Shown here: one piece after another, positions 43,171 to 50,589 of the stretch | Layout: every line of letters starts with the position of its first letter | Position numbering within the stretch: the stretch's first letter is position 1 | Source of the DNA: Rubrimonas sp036770645 | GTDB lineage: Bacteria > Pseudomonadota > Alphaproteobacteria > Rhodobacterales > Rhodobacteraceae | Reading direction: 5' to 3' | Assembly (NCBI GenBank): GCA_036770645.1 | Contig: DAIPIU010000009.1 | Location: 1-56,778, forward strand | Length of the DNA: 56,778 nt | Made by a program: the position numbers and the translations under genes | Notes under the pieces: generated by a model | The model's database searches: none | Told to the model about the DNA's origin: nothing | Seen by the model: only the letters and a program-made list of their open reading frames with translations

Positions 43171-43270
43171 GGATAGGGACGGGCGCGCGGATCATGGCCT
43201 GTCCGCAGTCGGGACCTTTGAAATCATTGACGTTTCTTGGTGAACATTCTGTTCTTGGCTAATTTTCCAT
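43171..43270 (+). repeat. Copy B of the three-copy 100-bp intergenic element
   Basis: Reference copy. Left half: GGCGCGCGGATCAT, then a short hairpin GTCC...GGAC (43201-43215), then GAAATCATTGA. Right half: AT-rich, with 18-bp-period motifs TTCTTGGTGAAC and TTCTTGGCTAATTTTCC. It aligns without gaps to copies C (about 79%) and A (about 80% over the central 50 bp). It lies between cobS and the carD terminator, that is, between convergent genes. No T-tract follows the hairpin in either direction, so it is not an ordinary terminator. Confidence 0.88.
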
Positions 43271-43330
43271 GAACGGGGCCGGCCGCGTCCGTTCGTCGGG
43301 CTGGCGCTTCAGCGCGGCGCCCGGCCAATG

Positions 43331-43361
43331 AAAAGGCCGCGCCCCCGGCGGGGACGCGGCC
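43331..43361 (-). terminator. Rho-independent terminator of carD
   Basis: On the minus strand, a GC-rich stem (GGCCGCG and CCCC pairing with GGGG and CGCGGCC around a GCC loop, one internal mismatch) is followed directly by TTTT. It begins about 20 bp past the carD stop codon. Confidence 0.82.
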
Positions 43362-43381
43362 CATGGCGCGCGGGGGCGGCG

Positions 43382-43900
43382 TCAGGCGGCGCGGCGGACC
43401 AGAGCGGTCTCGACGCGCTCGGCGGCGCTGGTCTCGTCGATGGCCTGGACGGCGGCGACCTCGCGGGTCAGCCGTTCCAGCGCCGCCTCGTAGAGCTGGC
43501 GTTCGGAGTAGGACTGCTCGGGCTGGTCGCTGGCGCGGTGCAGGTCGCGGACCACCTCGGCGATCGACATCAGGTCGCCCGAGTTGATCTTCTGCTCGTA
43601 TTCCTGCGCGCGGCGGGACCACATCGCGCGCTTGACCCGCGCCCGGCCCTTGAGGGTCTCGAGCGCCTTCTCGACCATGTCGGGGCTGGACAGCGACCGC
43701 ATGCCCACCGAGGTGGCCTTGGCCGTCGGCACGCGCAGCGTCATCTTCTCCTTCTCGAACGAGATCACGAACAGCTCGAGGGTCGTGCCCGCGATCAGCT
43801 GTTCCTCGATCGAGATGATGCGGCCCACGCCGTGGGCGGGATACACCACGTAATCGTCAGGGTGGAACTCGGAGCGCTTGGGCGAGATTTTCTTGGTCAT
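43382..43900 (-). CDS. carD: CarD family transcriptional regulator
   Basis: RNA-polymerase-binding regulator of 172 residues. The N-terminal RNAP-interaction (Tudor-like) domain has the blocks FHPDDYVVYPAHGVGRIISIEE and LELFVISFEKEKMTLRVP. The C-terminal helical DNA-binding domain follows (WSRRAQEYEQKINSGDLMSIAEVVRDLHR). ATG 43900 is chosen because GGGAG precedes it; a 5-codon longer start exists at 43915. Alphaproteobacterial CarD activates many promoters that lack an ideal -10. It lies downstream of fdxA with a perfect FNR box 264 bp upstream of its start. Confidence 0.95.
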   Translation of the reverse strand: MTKKISPKRSEFHPDDYVVYPAHGVGRIISIEEQLIAGTTLELFVISFEKEKMTLRVPTAKATSVGMRSLSSPDMVEKALETLKGRARVKRAMWSRRAQEYEQKINSGDLMSIAEVVRDLHRASDQPEQSYSERQLYEAALERLTREVAAVQAIDETSAAERVETALVRRAA

Positions 43901-44163
43901 TCCGTCTCCCGTCATCGTCGCCGACCCATCCGCCTGCGCACAGCGCCGACGCCATCGGTCCCGCCCCGGTTGCCGGGGTCAGGCCGTGTGGCCGCGCTGG
44001 GGGACTTGTGCGCCGTGCCGTCCAGAGAGTCGTCAGCGAACCGTCACAGCGTCCATGCAGGTCGAAGGACACCATACACGAAAATGCTGCAGCGCGCCAC
44101 ATCCGCGATGCGGCGCTGCACGGCCCGGATCCGCGACTTCAAATCGAGTGCCGATTCAAGACC

Positions 44164-44177
44164 TTGATCGGGATCAA
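44164..44177. promoter_or_regulatory. Perfect FNR-type palindrome between fdxA and carD
   Basis: TTGATCGGGATCAA matches TTGAT-N4-ATCAA at every half-site position. It starts 6 bp past the fdxA stop and lies 264 bp upstream of the carD start (both genes minus strand). No gene reads away from it on the plus strand before cobS, which is convergent. This suggests oxygen-dependent transcription toward carD with a long leader, or of an unannotated RNA. Confidence 0.75.
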
Positions 44178-44183
44178 ACGCGC

Positions 44184-44522
44184 TCAGTCGCCCGCGCCGG
44201 GCTCGGGCGAGAAATACGCCTCGAACTTGCCTGATTCGCCGTCATGGCGGTCGGCCTCGGGCAGGGGGTCCTTCTTGACGGTGATGACGGGCCAGAGCGA
44301 GGCGTATTTGGTGTTGATTTCAAGCCATTTCTCGAGACCCGGCTCGGTGTCGGGCTTGATGGCGTCGGCGGGGCATTCCGGTTCGCACACGCCGCAATCG
44401 ATGCATTCGTCGGGATGGATCACGAGCATGTTCTCGCCCTCGTAGAAACAATCCACGGGGCACACCTCCACGCAATCGGTGTACTTGCACCGGATGCAGT
44501 TGTCGGTGACGACATAGGTCAT
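44184..44522 (-). CDS. fdxA: 7Fe ferredoxin FdxA
   Basis: Dicluster ferredoxin of 112 residues. The N-terminus (TYVVTDNCIRCKYTDCVEVCPVD) and second cluster motif (CIDCGVCEPECP) give the [3Fe-4S] plus [4Fe-4S] ligand pattern of FdxA. The C-terminal extension with LEKWLEINTKYASLWPVIT is diagnostic. It transfers low-potential electrons; partner unknown. It is upstream of carD on the same strand, a frequent alphaproteobacterial pairing. AGGA lies about 12 nt before ATG 44522. Confidence 0.96.
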   Translation of the reverse strand: MTYVVTDNCIRCKYTDCVEVCPVDCFYEGENMLVIHPDECIDCGVCEPECPADAIKPDTEPGLEKWLEINTKYASLWPVITVKKDPLPEADRHDGESGKFEAYFSPEPGAGD

Positions 44523-44660
44523 GCGCGTCGCGTCCTGTCAGGGCTTCGGCCAATGGTCGCCGCGTGGTCTAGGGCGTCGTGCCGGCGGGGACAAGTGGGC
44601 CGAAGGGCTGCGGCGGAATGGTCGCCCCGGGCAACCGATCCGCCGCCGGCCCCGGCCCTC

Positions 44661-45743
44661 TCAACCCTGTCGGAACGCCGGCAGGAACTCGGTGAACAGC
44701 GCCGGAAAGGCGTCGCGGCCCGGTCCGCACAGGATCGCCACCACTCGCGAGGCCGGCACGCCGCGCGGCCAGGCCGGCAGCCGCGCGCCGCCATGCGCGA
44801 CATGCTGCACCACATGCAGCGCGAGCGGGCTGTCCGGGTCGTCCTCCAGCGCAACGAGGCCCTTCAGGCGCAGCAGGTCGGGCCCGAAGCTCATCTGCAG
44901 GGCGCCGATGGCGGATTCGAGCGCCGCCTCCGAGACCGGCGCGGCCGCCTCGAAGCAGAAGGCGGTGACGTCGTCGCCATGGCGGTTGCGGTCATGCCCG
45001 TGGCCGTACCCGTGCCCGTCGCCGTGCGCGTGGCCTTGGCCGTGGTCGTGCGCGTGGCGCGCGCCGTGGCCGGGCGGGTCGAATCGCAGCCATGCCGCGA
45101 CGTCCGGGGCCTTCAGCGCGGGGTCGAAGGCGGCGAGTCCGAACAGGTCCGCCGCGTCCGCCCCGGCCGCGTCCCGGACCCGCGCGTTCGGGTTCATCGC
45201 CGCCAGCCGCGCGCGCAACGCCGACAGGTCGCGCAGCGAGACGGGGTCGCGCGCGAGGTCGGTCTTGGACAGCAGGATCAGATCGGCGACGCCCGCCTGC
45301 CGCCGCGCCTCGGGGAAGCGGTCGAGCGCATCGGCCCCGGTCACGGCATCGACGACCGTCGCGACGCCGTTCAGCGCGTAGCGCGCGCGCACCTCGTCGT
45401 TCAGCATCAGCGCCTGGAGCACAGGCGCGGGATCGGCCAGACCGGTGGTCTCGATGACGAGGCGGGAGAAGGCGGGCCCGACGCCGCGCGCCGCCTCGTC
45501 GTGCAGGCGCAGCAGCGTCAGGCGCACATCGCCCTGCACGGTGCAGCACAGGCAGCCCACGGTCATGGCGAAGGCGCGGTCGTCGGCGGCGGTCACGAGG
45601 TCGCCGTCGATGCCGGTCTCGCCGAATTCGTTGACGATGATCGCCGTGTCGCCGAAGGCGGGTTCCGCCAGCAGCCGATTCAGCAGCGTGGTCTTGCCCG
45701 CCCCGAGGAAGCCGGTCAGCACGGTGACCGGGACGCGGTCCAT
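44661..45743 (-). CDS. COG0523 (CobW/ZNG1-type) G3E GTPase
   Basis: Metal-chaperone-type GTPase of 360 residues. P-loop TGFLGAGKTTLLN is at the N-terminus, the metal-binding GCLCCTVQGD motif is near residue 65, and SKTDLA supplies guanine specificity. A His/Asp-rich stretch around residues 230-260 (HAHDHGQGHAHGDGHG) should bind metal. The CobW C-terminal domain follows. It lies 26 bp downstream of rpmB on the same strand. The members split between cobalt (CobW) and zinc roles; cobT and cobS are 2-3 kb away, but the rpmB linkage favours zinc (inference). Confidence 0.9.
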   Translation of the reverse strand: MDRVPVTVLTGFLGAGKTTLLNRLLAEPAFGDTAIIVNEFGETGIDGDLVTAADDRAFAMTVGCLCCTVQGDVRLTLLRLHDEAARGVGPAFSRLVIETTGLADPAPVLQALMLNDEVRARYALNGVATVVDAVTGADALDRFPEARRQAGVADLILLSKTDLARDPVSLRDLSALRARLAAMNPNARVRDAAGADAADLFGLAAFDPALKAPDVAAWLRFDPPGHGARHAHDHGQGHAHGDGHGYGHGHDRNRHGDDVTAFCFEAAAPVSEAALESAIGALQMSFGPDLLRLKGLVALEDDPDSPLALHVVQHVAHGGARLPAWPRGVPASRVVAILCGPGRDAFPALFTEFLPAFRQG

Positions 45744-45769
45744 GGCCGGTCGCGCCCCGTTGCCGGCGG

Positions 45770-46057
45770 TCAGGCCGCGGCCTGCGCCTCGACCACCGCC
45801 TTCTTGATGGCCAGCGCGCGGTCGCTGAGATCCTCGTCGCGCGCCTTCATCAGGAAGGCGTCGAGCCCGCCGCGATGGTCGACCGTGCGCAGCGCGGCCG
45901 CGGCGATGCGCAGGCGGAAGCTGCGGCCCAGCGCCTCGGACTGAAGCGTGACCGCGTTCAGGTTCGGCAGATAGCGCCGGCGGGTCTTGATGTTGGAATG
46001 GCTGACGTGATTGCCGGTCATCACGCCCTTGCCGGACAGCTCGCAACGACGGGACAT
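45770..46057 (-). CDS. rpmB: 50S ribosomal protein L28
   Basis: Ribosomal large-subunit protein of 95 residues. The family blocks SRRCELSGKGVMTGNHVSHSNIKTRRRYLPNL and LRIAAAALRTVDHRGGLDAFL are clear. Only one Cys is present, so it is the zinc-free form of L28. The C-terminal extension past residue 75 is typical of alphaproteobacteria. It is upstream of the COG0523 GTPase gene (26 bp), probably in one transcript. Confidence 0.97.
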   Translation of the reverse strand: MSRRCELSGKGVMTGNHVSHSNIKTRRRYLPNLNAVTLQSEALGRSFRLRIAAAALRTVDHRGGLDAFLMKARDEDLSDRALAIKKAVVEAQAAA

Positions 46058-46147
46058 CGGGTCGCCTCGATCACGGATTGCACGGTGCCGGGGGCCGGAG
46101 GGGCCCCGCGACGGGAGCGCGTCGGATACAGGGGCGCCGCGGCGGCG

Positions 46148-47071
46148 TCAACCGGCCGCGCCGTCCCCGCGCGCCAGCGCCGCCTCGAACTCGCGCCATT
46201 CGCCCGGCGACAGGCCGCTGGTCGCCTGCGTCACCGCCTCGCCCGCCAGCATGCGCCGCAGGCAGTCCATGGCGGGGCGGCTGAGGGTGACGGCGCCGAG
46301 GCGGTAGTCCTCGAACGCCTCCCAGGCATGGGGGACCCAGGCGCGCACGAGGTCGCACAGCACCTCGGCGTAGGCGCGGATCTCGTACTGGGCGTGGGGG
46401 TCGGCGCGCAGGCGCAGGAAGTGCAGCAGGTTGTGCAGATCGGTCTTCCAATACCATTGCGTGTAGGTGGAGAGCGGCAGCGCCATGCGCGCCAGTTCCC
46501 GCGCCAGCCCCGCGCCGTCCTCGCCCAGCAGCCGGTCATAGGCGTCGAAGGCCCGGCCCGCCTCGTCGCGCAAGAGGGCCAGCGCCGCCTCGGCCGCCGC
46601 GCCCTCCAGCACGTCGCCGCGGCCCTGCCGGTTGGCGGTCGACTGCGCCGCGAGGTGCTCCGGCGCGGGGGTGTAGAACTCGCGGTCGAGGATCGAGTAG
46701 CGCGCGGAATATTCGTTCACGTTGGCGGTGCGGTGGCGGATCCACTGCCGCGCCACGAAGATCGGCAGCTTCACGTGCAGCTTGATCTCGCACATCTCGA
46801 AGGGCGTGCTGTGCCAGTGCCGCATGAGATAGCGGATCAGCCCGCGGTCGTCGCGCGCCGTGCGGGTGCCGCGGCCGTAGCTGACGCGCGCCGCCTGCAC
46901 GATGGCGGCGTCGTCGCCCATGTAGTCGACGACGCGCAGGAAGCCCCGGTCCAGCACCGGGATCGCCGCGTGCAGCCGCGCCTCGAGCCCCGGCGCGACG
47001 GCGCGGACGGTGGGCGCGGCCGCGTCGCGCAGGGCCTCGATCTCGGCGGCGGCGTCGGGCGTGAGGCGCAT
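46148..47071 (-). CDS. thyX: FAD-dependent thymidylate synthase ThyX
   Basis: Flavin-dependent dUMP methylase of 307 residues. The ThyX signature RHRTANVNEYSARYS is near residue 115. Further family blocks are VVDYMGDDAAIVQAARVSYG, FEMCEIKLHVKLPIFVARQW and the C-terminal YTQWYWKTDLHNLLHFLRLR. ATG 47071 is the standard N-terminus. Divergent from gloA; 90 bp upstream of rpmB. If thyA is absent elsewhere in the genome this is the sole route to dTMP. Confidence 0.96.
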   Translation of the reverse strand: MRLTPDAAAEIEALRDAAAPTVRAVAPGLEARLHAAIPVLDRGFLRVVDYMGDDAAIVQAARVSYGRGTRTARDDRGLIRYLMRHWHSTPFEMCEIKLHVKLPIFVARQWIRHRTANVNEYSARYSILDREFYTPAPEHLAAQSTANRQGRGDVLEGAAAEAALALLRDEAGRAFDAYDRLLGEDGAGLARELARMALPLSTYTQWYWKTDLHNLLHFLRLRADPHAQYEIRAYAEVLCDLVRAWVPHAWEAFEDYRLGAVTLSRPAMDCLRRMLAGEAVTQATSGLSPGEWREFEAALARGDGAAG

Positions 47072-47135
47072 GGGCTTTCCCTGAAGGCGAGTCGCCCCTA
47101 GGCTTAGCGCCACCGATCCCCAGGAGGAACAGCCC

Positions 47136-47564
47136 GTGGGCGTCTCGTACCTGCACACCATGATCCGCGTGCGCGACATCGACGCGGCCAAGCGCTTCTT
47201 CTGCGACCTGCTGGGCCTCGAGGAGGTGCGCCGCCACGACAGCGAGGCCGGCAAGTTCACGCTGGTGTTCCTGGCCCCGCCGGGCCAGCACGACCGGCCC
47301 ATCGAGCTGACCTACAACTGGGGCTCGGACGAGGAATACGGGCTGGGCCGCGCCTTCGGCCATCTCGCCTTCGGGGTGGACGACATCTACGCCACCTGCC
47401 AGCGCCTGATGGATGCGGGCGTCACCATCAACCGCCCGCCGCGCGACGGCCACATGGCCTTCGTCAAGACGCCCGACGGCATCTCGGTCGAGCTGCTGCA
47501 GAAGGGCGGGTCGCTGCCGAAGGCCGAGCCGTGGGCGAGCATGGCCAACACCGGGACGTGGTGA
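47136..47564 (+). CDS. gloA: Lactoylglutathione lyase (glyoxalase I, VOC family)
   Basis: Metal-dependent detoxification enzyme for methylglyoxal, 142 residues. The four metal ligands are recognisable: His in YLHTMIRVRD, Glu in PIELTYNWG, His in FGHLAFGVDDI and Glu in ISVELLQKG. Start is GTG 47136, supported by CAGGAGGA upstream. The stop overlaps the next gene start (GTGA), so the two are translationally coupled. Confidence 0.94.
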   Translation: MGVSYLHTMIRVRDIDAAKRFFCDLLGLEEVRRHDSEAGKFTLVFLAPPGQHDRPIELTYNWGSDEEYGLGRAFGHLAFGVDDIYATCQRLMDAGVTINRPPRDGHMAFVKTPDGISVELLQKGGSLPKAEPWASMANTGTW

Positions 47565-48256
47565 GGCGCGCGACCCGCACGGTCGCGGCGGCCGCGCTGG
47601 CGCTGGCCGCCGCCGCCGCGCCGGCCGCAGCGCGGGACTGCGCCACGGCGCTGGTGCTGGCCATCGACGTGTCGTCCAGCGTCGATGCGCGCGAATACGC
47701 CATGCAGATGAACGGGCTGGCCGCCGCCCTGCGCGAGCCGGAGGTGGTGGACGCCATCGCCCCGGGGGGCGGCATCGGGATCATGGCCTCGGCCTTCGCC
47801 TGGAGCGGCTTCCAGCACCAGGAGGTGATCGCGCCCTGGACCTGGCTCGGGGACCGGGACGCGATCCACGCCTTCGCGCGCGCCATCGAGACCGCGCCGC
47901 GCCGCTACGACCACTGGCCGACGGCGCTGGGCCGGGCGGCCGCCTTCGCGGCGGAACTGCACGCGCGCAACCCCGCGGCCTGCGACCGGCGCGTTGTCGA
48001 CGTGTCGGGCGACGGCGCCAACAACGACGGGGTGGGGCCGGACTGGTACCGCGCCCGCGGGCTGCTGGACGGGCTGACGATCAACGGCCTCGTGATCCTC
48101 GGGGCCGATGTGGACCCCTACGCCTATTACCGCGACGTGCTGATCCAGGGGCCGGGGGCCTTCGTCGAGATCGCGGACGGCTTCGACGCCTATGCCGAGG
48201 CGATCCTGCGCAAGCTGCTGCGCGAACTGCAGCCGGCCTTCGCCGCGGCGCGGTGA
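47561..48256 (+). CDS. DUF1194 domain protein with VWA-like MIDAS motif
   Basis: Probably exported protein of 231 residues: an Ala-rich signal peptide (VAAAALALAAAAAPAAA) precedes a von Willebrand A-type domain of family DUF1194. The MIDAS motif VLAIDVSSSVD, the VVDVSGDGANNDG block and GLVILGADVDPYAYYRD are diagnostic. Start GTG 47561 overlaps the gloA stop. Function unknown. It converges on arfB, with a 25-bp gap. Confidence 0.87.
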   Translation: MRRATRTVAAAALALAAAAAPAAARDCATALVLAIDVSSSVDAREYAMQMNGLAAALREPEVVDAIAPGGGIGIMASAFAWSGFQHQEVIAPWTWLGDRDAIHAFARAIETAPRRYDHWPTALGRAAAFAAELHARNPAACDRRVVDVSGDGANNDGVGPDWYRARGLLDGLTINGLVILGADVDPYAYYRDVLIQGPGAFVEIADGFDAYAEAILRKLLRELQPAFAAAR

Positions 48257-48281
48257 GGCCGGGGCAGGGCAGGGCGCGCCG

Positions 48282-48719
48282 TCAGCCCTCCCCGTCGTCC
48301 GGCCCGCCGCGCAGCGCCTTGACCGCGCCGCGGCGCGTCTTGGCCGCCAGCCGTCGGCGCACCGAACCCTGCGTGGGGCGCGTCGGCCGCCGCACCACGG
48401 GGCGCACCAGCGCGGCGCGGACCAGTTCGGCCAGCCGCTCGCGCGCGTCCTCGCGGTTGCGGGCCTGCTCGCGGAAGCGTTCCGCGCGGATCACCACCGC
48501 GCCGTCCGCGGTCCAGCGCCGGCCGGCCAACCGGCGCAGCCGTTCCTTCGCGTCGGGGGGCAGATGCGGCGAGCGCAGCGCCTCGAAGCGCAGCATCACC
48601 GCCGTCTCGACCTTGTTCACGTTCTGCCCGCCGGGGCCGGAGGCGCGGGCGAAGGTCTCGCTCAGCTCCCACTCCGCCAGTTCCACGGCATCGCTCACCC
48701 GAAGCATCCGCCGTCCCAT
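48282..48719 (-). CDS. arfB: Alternative ribosome-rescue factor ArfB (ICT1/YaeJ)
   Basis: Codon-independent peptidyl-tRNA hydrolase that frees ribosomes stalled on mRNA lacking a stop codon, 145 residues. The catalytic GGQ is in RASGPGGQNVNKVET. The basic C-terminal tail (RPTRPTQGSVRRRLAAKTRRG) is the part that enters the mRNA channel. ATG 48719 is chosen; ATG 48707 is also possible. Convergent with the DUF1194 gene and 55 bp downstream of a strong terminator that ends the mini-gene transcript. Confidence 0.93.
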   Translation of the reverse strand: MGRRMLRVSDAVELAEWELSETFARASGPGGQNVNKVETAVMLRFEALRSPHLPPDAKERLRRLAGRRWTADGAVVIRAERFREQARNREDARERLAELVRAALVRPVVRRPTRPTQGSVRRRLAAKTRRGAVKALRGGPDDGEG

Positions 48720-48771
48720 CCCGGCCCCGGGGCGGCCGCGGTCCATCGAACCGCAGCGGCCCCCACAATGG

Positions 48772-48797
48772 AAAAGGCCGCCCGTCGGGGCGGCCTT
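48772..48797 (-). terminator. Strong terminator after the mini-gene
   Basis: Perfect 10-bp stem with a 4-nt loop (AAGGCCGCCC paired with GGGCGGCCTT, 48774-48797). On the minus strand it runs into TTTTCC. It lies 53 bp past the mini-gene stop codon and isolates that transcript from arfB. The T-tract on the plus strand is weak. Confidence 0.85.
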
Positions 48798-48849
48798 CCG
48801 TGATCTCCTGCGCGTCCGGCCGGTGCATGGCCTCGGCCCGGCGCGGCGT

Positions 48850-48924
48850 TCACGCGAAAGGAGGCTGCCCCTTCCCGATCACGACCTGCGCATTCCGTGC
48901 CGGACGCTGCGAAGTCACTGACAT
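48850..48924 (-). CDS. 24-residue mini-gene with an extended, self-masked ribosome-binding site
   Basis: Short frame beginning MSVTSQRPARNAQVV and ending GKGQPPFA. The start ATG (48924-48922) is 7 nt behind AAAGGAGG within a stretch that nearly matches the full complement of the 16S rRNA 3' end, an unusually strong ribosome-binding site. The last codons contain CCTCCTTTCG, the exact complement of CGAAAGGAGG, so the site can be sealed in a hairpin. The strong terminator at 48772-48797 closes the unit. The product has no known family that I recognise; it may be a leader peptide, a regulatory small protein, or a dual-function RNA. Confidence 0.62.
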   Translation of the reverse strand: MSVTSQRPARNAQVVIGKGQPPFA

Positions 48925-48941
48925 CGGACCACCTCCTTTCG
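48855..48941 (-). promoter_or_regulatory. Shine-Dalgarno / anti-Shine-Dalgarno inverted repeat
   Basis: On the minus strand CGAAAGGAGG (48941-48932), which includes the ribosome-binding site of the mini-gene, is perfectly complementary to CCTCCTTTCG (48864-48855) at the end of the same frame. Pairing would form a 10-bp helix over a 67-nt loop. The second arm also mimics the anti-Shine-Dalgarno sequence of 16S rRNA. The complementarity is seen; a regulatory role is inferred. Confidence 0.65.
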
Positions 48942-48985
48942 TTTGTTGACGACCACTATGATGCTGGACCGACTCGCCCCGCCGA

Positions 48986-49576
48986 TCAAGCCCCGCGTGC
49001 GCCGAGGGCGAGGCGGTAGGGGCCGAGCGCCAGCAGGGCCATCGCCATCTTCACCGCGAAATCCCCCAGCGCGAGGCTGACCCAGAAGGGCGCCGCGGGC
49101 CCGAGGCCCAGCAGGGGCGCGGGTGCCGTGGCCCAGTCCTCGACCGGAAACCCGAGCGTGACGGTGGCCGAGAAGGCGAGCGTGAAGAACAGCGCCGTGT
49201 CCACCGCCGAGCCCAGCGCCGAGGAGACGAGCGGCGCGCGCCACCATGCGCCGCGCCGCAGCCGGTCGAACACCGCCACGTCGAGCATCTGCGCCGCGAG
49301 GAAGGCCGCGCCCGAGGCGATGGCGATGCGCGGCGTGGCCAGCCAGACCGACAGCAGCACGGCCAGCGCGAAGCCCGCGGCCACCACGCGCCGCGCCGCC
49401 GCCGGCCCCGCGCGCCGGTTCACGAGGTCGGTGACGAGGAATGCGAAGGGATAGGTGAAGGCCCCCCAGGTCAGGAACGGCCCCACCGGGTGCTGCACCA
49501 GCACGTTCGAGGCGGCGACGATCGCCGCCATGCCGATCATGCCCTGCCAGAAGGTCGCGCGCGAAGCGTCGGTCAT
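48986..49576 (-). CDS. Queuosine precursor transporter (YhhQ/VUT family)
   Basis: Inner-membrane protein of 196 residues with about six helices. Family blocks: IVAASNVLVQHPVG, LTWGAFTYPFAFLVTDLVNRRAG, ASGAAFLAAQMLDVAVFDRLRR and the C-terminal SALGSAVDTALFFTLAFS. YhhQ imports queuosine precursors (preQ0/preQ1) for tRNA modification. It is 1 bp downstream of the HAD gene and 61 bp upstream of the mini-gene start. Confidence 0.9.
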   Translation of the reverse strand: MTDASRATFWQGMIGMAAIVAASNVLVQHPVGPFLTWGAFTYPFAFLVTDLVNRRAGPAAARRVVAAGFALAVLLSVWLATPRIAIASGAAFLAAQMLDVAVFDRLRRGAWWRAPLVSSALGSAVDTALFFTLAFSATVTLGFPVEDWATAPAPLLGLGPAAPFWVSLALGDFAVKMAMALLALGPYRLALGARGA

Positions 49577-49577
49577 C

Positions 49578-50210
49578 TCAGTCCTCCAGCCGCGGCGCCT
49601 CGTGCGGCGCCAGCAGGTCGTTGTCGATGAGCGCGCGGATCAGCCCGCGCGGCCCGGTGAACAGATGCGCGCGCCACCCCCGCGCGCGGGCGGCGGCGAC
49701 ATTGGCCGCGCTGTCGTCGGTGAAGAACAGCGCCTCGGGCGGCAGCCCGGCCATGGCCTCGAGCCGGGCGTAGATCTCGGGCTCCGGCTTGATGGCGCCG
49801 ACATGGGCGGAGATCACGCGCCCGTCGAAATCGTCGAGGAACGGATAGAGGGTCCGGGCAATCTCGAAGGTGTCGGCGGCGAAGTTCGACAGCGCATAGA
49901 CCGGCGTGCCGCGGGCGCGCAGCGCGCGCAGGCAGGCCACCGACCCCTCGATCGCCGGGCCGAGCATTTCGGGCCAGCGCTGCCACCACGCATGGATCAG
50001 GTCGGCATGGGCGGGATGGCGCAGGGCATGGGCGGCCACGCCCTCGGCCATCGACGCGCCGCGGTCGAAGGTCTCGTTCCAGTGCGGCGGGCAGATCTCC
50101 GAAAGGAAGCGTCGGCGCGCCGTCTCGTCCCCGATCAGGCGGCCGTAGAGCTGCGCCGGATCCCAGCGGACCAGCACATTGCCGATGTCGAACACTGCCG
50201 CCGTCGCCAC
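49578..50210 (-). CDS. HAD-superfamily hydrolase (YihX-like)
   Basis: Haloacid-dehalogenase-type phosphatase of 210 residues. Motif I is FDIGNVLVRWD at the N-terminus (nucleophile Asp), motif II is the YALSNF region, motif III is the GAIKPEPEIY Lys and motif IV is FFTDDSAANVAAA. The start GTG 50210 is chosen because GGAGG sits 5 nt upstream; an ATG at 50252 opens the same frame without such support. Probably co-transcribed with the transporter gene 1 bp downstream. Substrate unknown. Confidence 0.88.
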   Translation of the reverse strand: MATAAVFDIGNVLVRWDPAQLYGRLIGDETARRRFLSEICPPHWNETFDRGASMAEGVAAHALRHPAHADLIHAWWQRWPEMLGPAIEGSVACLRALRARGTPVYALSNFAADTFEIARTLYPFLDDFDGRVISAHVGAIKPEPEIYARLEAMAGLPPEALFFTDDSAANVAAARARGWRAHLFTGPRGLIRALIDNDLLAPHEAPRLED

Positions 50211-50589
50211 GAACGCCTCCGCTATGCCGTGTCGCCGTTGCAGGCACGCCATGCCTGTCCGACGGCGGGCTTGCCCGCAGCGCCGGAGCGCCTCGATCCC
50301 GGCGCCCGGCCGCGCGCGGGTCGCGAATGGCCCGGCCGCCGTGACGGCCGCGGCCCCGGACGGGCCCGCCCGGCTCGCCGCGAGCGATTACAGCAGCGGG
50401 GCGACCCGCCACAAGACCGGAGTCGACCGCCCGTCTCCGTCCCGGACCGCAGCGCAACGCGCCACGGCGGCGCCCGGCCGGGGGACGCCGCGCCGCTGGC
50501 GGGGGGCGCCGAGCGGACCGGCCGACCGGCGTCGGCGACACGGCGCCTCGCGGCGCCATTGCGCGACGGATGCCGTCAGGCAGGGCCGG
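50211..50589. other. 379-bp GC-rich gap between the HAD gene and the pst operon
   Basis: No gene was found; frames are Arg/Pro/Ala-rich in all directions. It should hold the promoter of the HAD-transporter unit and the 3' end of the pst transcript. Short G/C inverted repeats are present but none has a T-tract. Confidence 0.45.

Noticed and set aside
43201..43215. The hairpin of the three-copy element as a Rho-independent terminator
   Set aside because: No T-tract follows in either direction; carD already has a strong terminator at 43331-43361, and copy C does not lie between convergent genes.
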